NCBI GenBank assembly: GCA_026008535.1 | Contig: BRKX01000014.1 | Location: 51,075,006 to 51,139,005 of the forward strand | Length of the DNA: 64,000 nucleotides | Reading direction: 5' to 3' | Origin: Perilla frutescens | Lineage: Eukaryota > Streptophyta > Magnoliopsida > Lamiales > Lamiaceae | In this document: positions 58,986-64,000 of the stretch, one piece after another | Position numbering within the stretch: position 1 is the stretch's first letter | How the letters are laid out: every line of letters begins with the position of its first letter | Notes under the pieces: model-generated | Seen by the model: the letters and a program-made list of their open reading frames with translations, nothing else | Databases searched by the model: none | Told to the model about the DNA's origin: nothing | Program-made: the position numbers and the translations under genes

Positions 58986-61706
58986 GAAACTACAAGAAAT
59001 AAATAAAAATAGGAAATGGGATTCATGAAAATTTAAGGGTACGGATCTTTTTAAAGAGAGTAAAAAAAAGTAATATGGGGTTATTAAGTGTGGGCACCTT
59101 GAGATTCTCTTTCGATCTCGCAAAGGGAATTCAAAACTTTCGGTTCCTTTACAGAAACTCGTAAGCTTCGGCAGAGAATCTAGGATTAGCACCTTCAAAT
59201 TTTGCATACGAATAATATCGCTTTGTTCTCCTTCATTCCAAAAGAATATATGTTCCATTTTATCACAACTTTCGATCACAAGCTCTTCCAGATGTAAAAG
59301 ACATGAACGCCGAACCGGCCATGACAATGGAAATAAACTGCATAGCTGATGACATCCATAAATATATAAGGAATTAAGCTCGCTGAAAATTGAGACATTT
59401 ATTTGAGATGGACTATTACAACTCTGCCACAAATGCTGTAATGCTGGAAAGAATTTGAGTCTTAAGTCTTTGAGATTCTCGAAAGAATTGGATGAAATTG
59501 GACCACCATATCTCCCACCATCATCATCCGTTGATGTTCTTCCAGCATTCTTCATAGTCTCACACTCACCCAAATCCAACCACCTTATGTTTTCACTTGT
59601 TGCCAACTCCACATTATTTACACCATTTCCAGATAAATGTAGATATTTGATATTCGAGGAAAGGTGCATGTTTTCGGCTGCAGGATCATGTATATCAATC
59701 TCCAAGCACCTCAAATTGATCAAGGCCCCCAGCTCTCTTAGGCTTGCATTTGCATTCTGTCTTTCTTTTCTATCACATGCTTCCCATTTGTTGAAGCTAT
59801 TCAACATCTTCAACTCCTCCAACCCAACTAGACTTGATATGATGCCTTTACCTATTCTTTCGAGATTTCGACACCCAGAAAGATCTAACAATTTCAGGTG
59901 ATTTAATCCATTTATCTCCTGTGGTAACTCTTTAATCGAAACACAATCACAACAAACGAGAATCTCAAGATATACCAATTCCCCAACAATAGATATTGTC
60001 TCCAATTTCTCGCATGAATATAACAACAAAGTGTTGAGATTTCTTAGTGACTGTGTTGCGCATGGCAGTGATGTCAATGTTGAGTTATATTGAATAAACA
60101 ACACCTGGAGATTTCTAATCCCTTCAAGAAAGCTACTGTCTTGCAATTTGAATTCTTCCTCAATATCTGAATCATCACTCAAGAAGAGAAGACCTCCGAC
60201 CGCCATTTGAAAGGAAGAAATCCAATTGCAATTATTGTGACCAATATATCCTTCCTCTTTAGCAATGAATATGCAAACATCACGAATAATATCATGCATT
60301 CTGACATAATCTTCATTACGACCATCTAACAGCAAAGACCGACTTTTAAGCATCTTAATCAATGTGTACGTCCTGTACCTTGCTTCTTCCATACTTGCTT
60401 CATGTATATCTAATCCTTCAAATATATTTAACCCCATACAGAAATAAGTCAACTTCTCTACAGAGATATGAGCATCCTCACCAAACAAAAAACAAAGCAA
60501 GAATAGGGATTTGGCTTGGTCAGACTCCAACTTATCGTAACTTATTTTTAGGGGCTTATAATCTTCTTCAATCAAATTTGGGATATTTGGTTCGTATCTT
60601 ACCAATCGTAGACGTGCATCTTCCCAAATAAACACATTTTTCTCATTTTTTAATACCGCACCAACAATTGAAAGGGCAATCGGCAATCCTCTGCACGCTG
60701 TTACCACTTGTTTTGCTACACAAGTCAACTCAGCATCATCCACACATGTTCCAGCTCTCCCTCTAAAGAGAAGCCATGAATCTTCTTCAGATAAGACTTC
60801 CATTTCAAAAACCTTTTCAACATCCATTGCACACAAAACATCATAATTTCGGGATGTTAAAAGGATTGTACACCCCTTGCAACCACGAGGTATTCCTAAT
60901 TTCTCTAGCTCGAGTCTTTCCGAAACATCATCCAAAACTAGGAGAATTTTCTTTGTGCTTGCAGTTAGTCTGGAATGTAAATTTTGTACCCTACTAGCCA
61001 GCGAAGTTTCCCCTTTCAGATCCAAACCCAATGATACACCAATCTCATCCGGTATTTTCCACTTGTCTGCTGGTTGGTTGACCACTGCCATCACAACTTC
61101 TTCGAATACATGCTCCTTCAATGCCCTGATCATGATCATTTTGGCCATGGTAGTCTTTCCTAGACCTCCCATCCCACATATCCCTATCATATTCACATCT
61201 TGATCTCTCAAACTAGTCATGATATCTTCTTCAATTTGTTTTCTCGATTCGAATTCATATGTTGTTCCTAATGGAATTGCTTCGGCCGTTGTTGGAGGCC
61301 TAGGCACGGATATAACATCAAACTTGCACTCGCCTAAAAGCTTTTTGATATGATCAGTTGTTTTCTTAGCTCTCTTGCTAAGAGAAAAACGAGCTCTAAG
61401 CTTCAAACAACCACTTTCTACATTTGAAACTTCATCAAAAATTGTATTTTTTAGGATTTCAATGTCATTAGACTTTGTTATCCAAGTCTCAACTGCAGGA
61501 ACAATGATTTGAGCATCATTTTTCGCTACATAAACTTGTTGTTGTAGTCCTTTTGTTTCATAATCGAGTTTTTGGGCTTCATATTTGAGAGTAGCAATGT
61601 TGGAAGTGAAGCAACAGAGATAATTGAATTGGCGTTTGATTGGCGCACCAACCGACCTCACTACTTCCGGAGCTCGTCCAAGAAAACCTGCCTCAAGTTC
61701 TACCAT
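58908..61706 (-). CDS. NLR-C1: CC-NB-ARC-LRR exon, donor lost
   Basis: Open frame of 932 codons from MVELEAGFLGRAPEVV. Coiled-coil about 1-155; P-loop GMGGLGKTT about 178-186; kinase-2 reads LLVLDDVSE, with Ser in place of the Trp typical of CNLs; RNBS-B CTILLTSRN; GLPIAL; RNBS-D FLLCFLFGED; MHD intact as RMHDIIRDV. The LRR part lacks about 45 residues before YLHLSGNG and about 24 before GGPISSNSF compared with NLR-B. After SRCPHLI the usual end (LENFV..CKPDNK plus donor) is missing and the frame runs through former intron and repeat DNA for some 55 foreign, hydrophobic residues to the stop at 58908. A shortened receptor of this form is possible but unproven. Confidence 0.85.
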   Translation of the reverse strand: MVELEAGFLGRAPEVVRSVGAPIKRQFNYLCCFTSNIATLKYEAQKLDYETKGLQQQVYVAKNDAQIIVPAVETWITKSNDIEILKNTIFDEVSNVESGCLKLRARFSLSKRAKKTTDHIKKLLGECKFDVISVPRPPTTAEAIPLGTTYEFESRKQIEEDIMTSLRDQDVNMIGICGMGGLGKTTMAKMIMIRALKEHVFEEVVMAVVNQPADKWKIPDEIGVSLGLDLKGETSLASRVQNLHSRLTASTKKILLVLDDVSERLELEKLGIPRGCKGCTILLTSRNYDVLCAMDVEKVFEMEVLSEEDSWLLFRGRAGTCVDDAELTCVAKQVVTACRGLPIALSIVGAVLKNEKNVFIWEDARLRLVRYEPNIPNLIEEDYKPLKISYDKLESDQAKSLFLLCFLFGEDAHISVEKLTYFCMGLNIFEGLDIHEASMEEARYRTYTLIKMLKSRSLLLDGRNEDYVRMHDIIRDVCIFIAKEEGYIGHNNCNWISSFQMAVGGLLFLSDDSDIEEEFKLQDSSFLEGIRNLQVLFIQYNSTLTSLPCATQSLRNLNTLLLYSCEKLETISIVGELVYLEILVCCDCVSIKELPQEINGLNHLKLLDLSGCRNLERIGKGIISSLVGLEELKMLNSFNKWEACDRKERQNANASLRELGALINLRCLEIDIHDPAAENMHLSSNIKYLHLSGNGVNNVELATSENIRWLDLGECETMKNAGRTSTDDDGGRYGGPISSNSFENLKDLRLKFFPALQHLWQSCNSPSQINVSIFSELNSLYIYGCHQLCSLFPLSWPVRRSCLLHLEELVIESCDKMEHIFFWNEGEQSDIIRMQNLKVLILDSLPKLTSFCKGTESFEFPLRDRKRISRCPHLITPYYFFLLSLKRSVPLNFHESHFLFLFISCSFSFMLLVARDHVHCNLYNFTNKNIII

Positions 61707-62159
61707 TCCCTAAAACTCCTTTTCACTGTTTTTGTTACAAATGAGAAACAATTAACAACTATGAAGAAATACAATAAACAAAATTAACAAATTCCTTGTG
61801 CATTTTCGACAAGAATAGGAATTGGTTTGGTTAGGCAATCATTAATGTAAGGTTGTTTGAGACAAGAATTTTGAGAAATCGAACGCATACTATAATTATG
61901 AGGAAGTGTGGTTGAGATGGTAGAGGTGAGAGAGGATGTTCTAGGAGATTAATGTTGGCTCCAAAATAATGATGAGGTTGGGTTGGTGATATATTTCAAT
62001 CATGATAGTGAAAGATATAGAAGTAAATTTAATTTGTTTTTCTTATTAAGGCTCCAAAAATTATTGTGCTTTATTTAATTTTTTATTTTAAATTAAATAA
62101 TTGGATTAATAAAGTTTATAAACATGTTTTTAAAATTTTAATGTAGATATTTTTTAATA

Positions 62160-63043
62160 GGGAAAAGGTTTAATTTGGTCCTACAACTATGCCTGAAATC
62201 TTAGTTCGGTCCCGAAACAAAGTTTCAGCCCAAATCAATCTCTTAACTTTATAAAAGGTATTGTTTTAATCCCCCAGTTAGTCCCTAAACTAATTTCCGT
62301 TAATGTCCGTTACTAACGAAGCTAATTTAAAGGAAAATGTTTAATATAATCCTATAATTATACCCGAAATCTCAATTTGGTCACGAAACAAAATTTCTAC
62401 TCAAATTGGACCTTTTCCCTTAATTTAAAACAAACAATTGCAAATCTATCCCTCAATTCTTATTTTAGGGGAAAAGTCCTCAAATTGAAGAAGTCCTCAA
62501 ATTGAAAAAAATCACCAACTTCGATTTCTCAATTCCACTTCACCAAAATGTTCTTGAATATGGAAGCATTGTAAAATGAGGACAAATTTCGATTGTGATT
62601 TGAAAGAAGTGGTAAATTGCTAATAGTCAAAATTTGTCACCATTTGACGATGCTTTCATATTGAAGAACATTTTGGTGCAGTCGAATTGATAAATCAAAG
62701 TTGGGGATTATTTTTCAATTTGGTGATTTTTTATCCTAAAATAAAAGTTGAGGGGTCAATTTATAGTTGTTTGTTTTAAATTAGGGGAAAACGTCCAATT
62801 TGGGCCGAAATTTTATTTCAGGACCAAACTGAGATTTCAGATATATTTGTAGGACCAAATTAGACATTTCCCTTAATTTAACGTCGTTAGTGACAGGCGT
62901 TAATGGAAATTAGTTCAGGGACTAACGGAGGGATTAACATGATACCTTTTAAAAAGTTGTGGGATCAATTTTGGCCAAAATTTTATTTTGGGGTCAAACT
63001 GAAATTTCGGATATAGTTGTTGGACCAAATTGGACATTTTCCC
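62160..63043. mobile_element. Nested foldback MULE-like elements, copy 2
   Basis: Counterpart of 22815-23700 with the same termini and nesting, carried along by the segmental duplication rather than inserted independently. Confidence 0.7.
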
Positions 63044-63916
63044 TTTTCAATATAAGTATATTATTTAACTGTTATTTTGTATGTTGTATTAAAAGGTTAA
63101 TATGATATTTAATTACTTCATTTATTTAATATAATTTTCCTTATTTCTTTAACTTACACTTTTATTTTTTAATGTTATAAATTAAAATGATGTATACATA
63201 TTGATTCCATTAAAATGTAGATATTTATTTATTTTTTTTGGAAGATAAATACAACAAACTAAACATATATAATGCAAAAATTGTTCAACATTTGATTTAA
63301 CAAATTATTAAAAATAATAAACATTAGGATAAAAATAAAATGAAGAGTAAAATACACCTATTAAGATTTATTTATTAAAAGCTCAACATTTCTTTGCACT
63401 CGTGATTATCTTATTTCAATTGTTATAATTTAAAAATAAATTACAGTATTTGAAATCATTAAATCAAGATCATTGCTTAATCATTTTTTAAATTTAGATG
63501 AATTTATGTGTTTTCCTTTTTTATGCTATTTCACATATGATGAATGTGTACTGTCGGAAGATATATACAGAATATTCAATTTGAATTTAATATAATGATA
63601 GATTATTTATTATTAATTAATATTTTTGGATAAACTAATTTATTTTAATGTTCTTAATATATTTTTGTTCTAATTTATTACATAGGTATTTGATTAATAT
63701 TTTCTAATTATAATCTATCTTAAAACTTTTAATTTTCCCTTTCTGAAAAATATATTAATTTTACATTTTTAATAAAATCATATAAATTACAAACAACGTT
63801 TGCACATGATCCGAGCTAGTACTAATAAGTAACAAGTAATCGAGCTCAAACAGGCCACTACTCAGCAATTGATTTCCTACGCGAGAGGATTAATCTGATA
63901 AACAAAAATTGAAGTC

Positions 63917-64000
63917 CCAAATTGTTTGGGATGGGCGCCATTGAAGACATATTTCGAATCATCGTTGAATTTAGAAGAATCCCACTTGAAAGAAGGCTAC
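63917..64000 (+). pseudogene. LTO1: LTO1-like pseudogene, 5' part, cut by window edge
   Basis: Identical in its visible part to 24583-24667 (from the GAAGTCCCAAATTGTTTGG region to GAAAGAAGGCTAC), including the extra T that shifts the frame after GACATAT. Whether the rest is better preserved than the first copy cannot be seen. Confidence 0.7.

Larger units (their letters stand above)
61570..64000. repeat. Segmental duplication, copy 2 (partner 21694-24667)
   Basis: Near-identical to 21694-24667 with two shorter spots (at about 61835 and 62050). It begins within the first codons of NLR-C1 and continues through its upstream region to the window edge. Confidence 0.93.

Noticed and set aside
1..64000. 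CRISPR arrays, rRNA and canonical tRNA genes
   Set aside because: None found. Direct repeats present are tandem satellites, duplications or transposon ends, and the window is plant nuclear DNA.

Overview
The window reads as nuclear DNA of a flowering plant. It is AT-rich, the genes have GT/AG introns, and there are plant resistance genes, a heavy-metal-associated isoprenylated protein gene and typical plant transposons. Family and species cannot be fixed from the sequence; an asterid dicot is only a guess. I see no viral, bacterial or organellar segment.

The core is a cluster of minus-strand CC-NBS-LRR (CNL) resistance genes. NLR-A (13.65-20.63 kb) and NLR-B (35.78-46.06 kb) are complete units. 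At 54.2-61.7 kb an exon-1-only gene (NLR-C1) lies next to a tail-only gene (NLR-C2). Each unit has one large intronless CC-NB-ARC-LRR exon of 930-970 codons, then phase-0 LRR exons (two in A, five in B, two in C2), then a chain of four micro-exons (35, about 66, 60 and 55 nt). The micro-exons encode a Lys/Glu-rich tail with a repeated KTTT motif and a shared stop. Their splice signals and phases fit across all units, so this tail looks like a real, undescribed part of the proteins. All exon-1 reading frames are open, but every unit carries a different lesion further 3': a 1-nt frameshift in A, a mutated splice acceptor in B, loss of the exon-1 donor in C1, and a 5-nt micro-exon deletion in C2.

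Layout: 1-5.3 kb, LTR remnants and a Stowaway MITE; 5.3-7.4 kb, dead Ty1/copia pol; 7.43-7.95 kb, an intact three-exon HIPP gene; 8-13 kb, duplicated NLR-flank DNA with hAT remnants and a Pack-MULE carrying a 3-ketoacyl-CoA synthase fragment; 13.65-20.6 kb, NLR-A; 21.7-25.1 kb, an NLR 5' scrap, a foldback element and an LTO1-like pseudogene, repeated at 61.6-64 kb; 25.6-34 kb, orphan NLR leaders and MULE, CACTA and Harbinger remnants; 35-46 kb, NLR-B; 46-53 kb, leader copies, MITEs and flank DNA; 54-62 kb, NLR-C2 and C1.

The same 3' flank follows three units and the same leader occurs five times, so the locus grew by repeated unequal exchange. Coordinates of multi-exon genes come from splice signals and phase alone, without transcript evidence.
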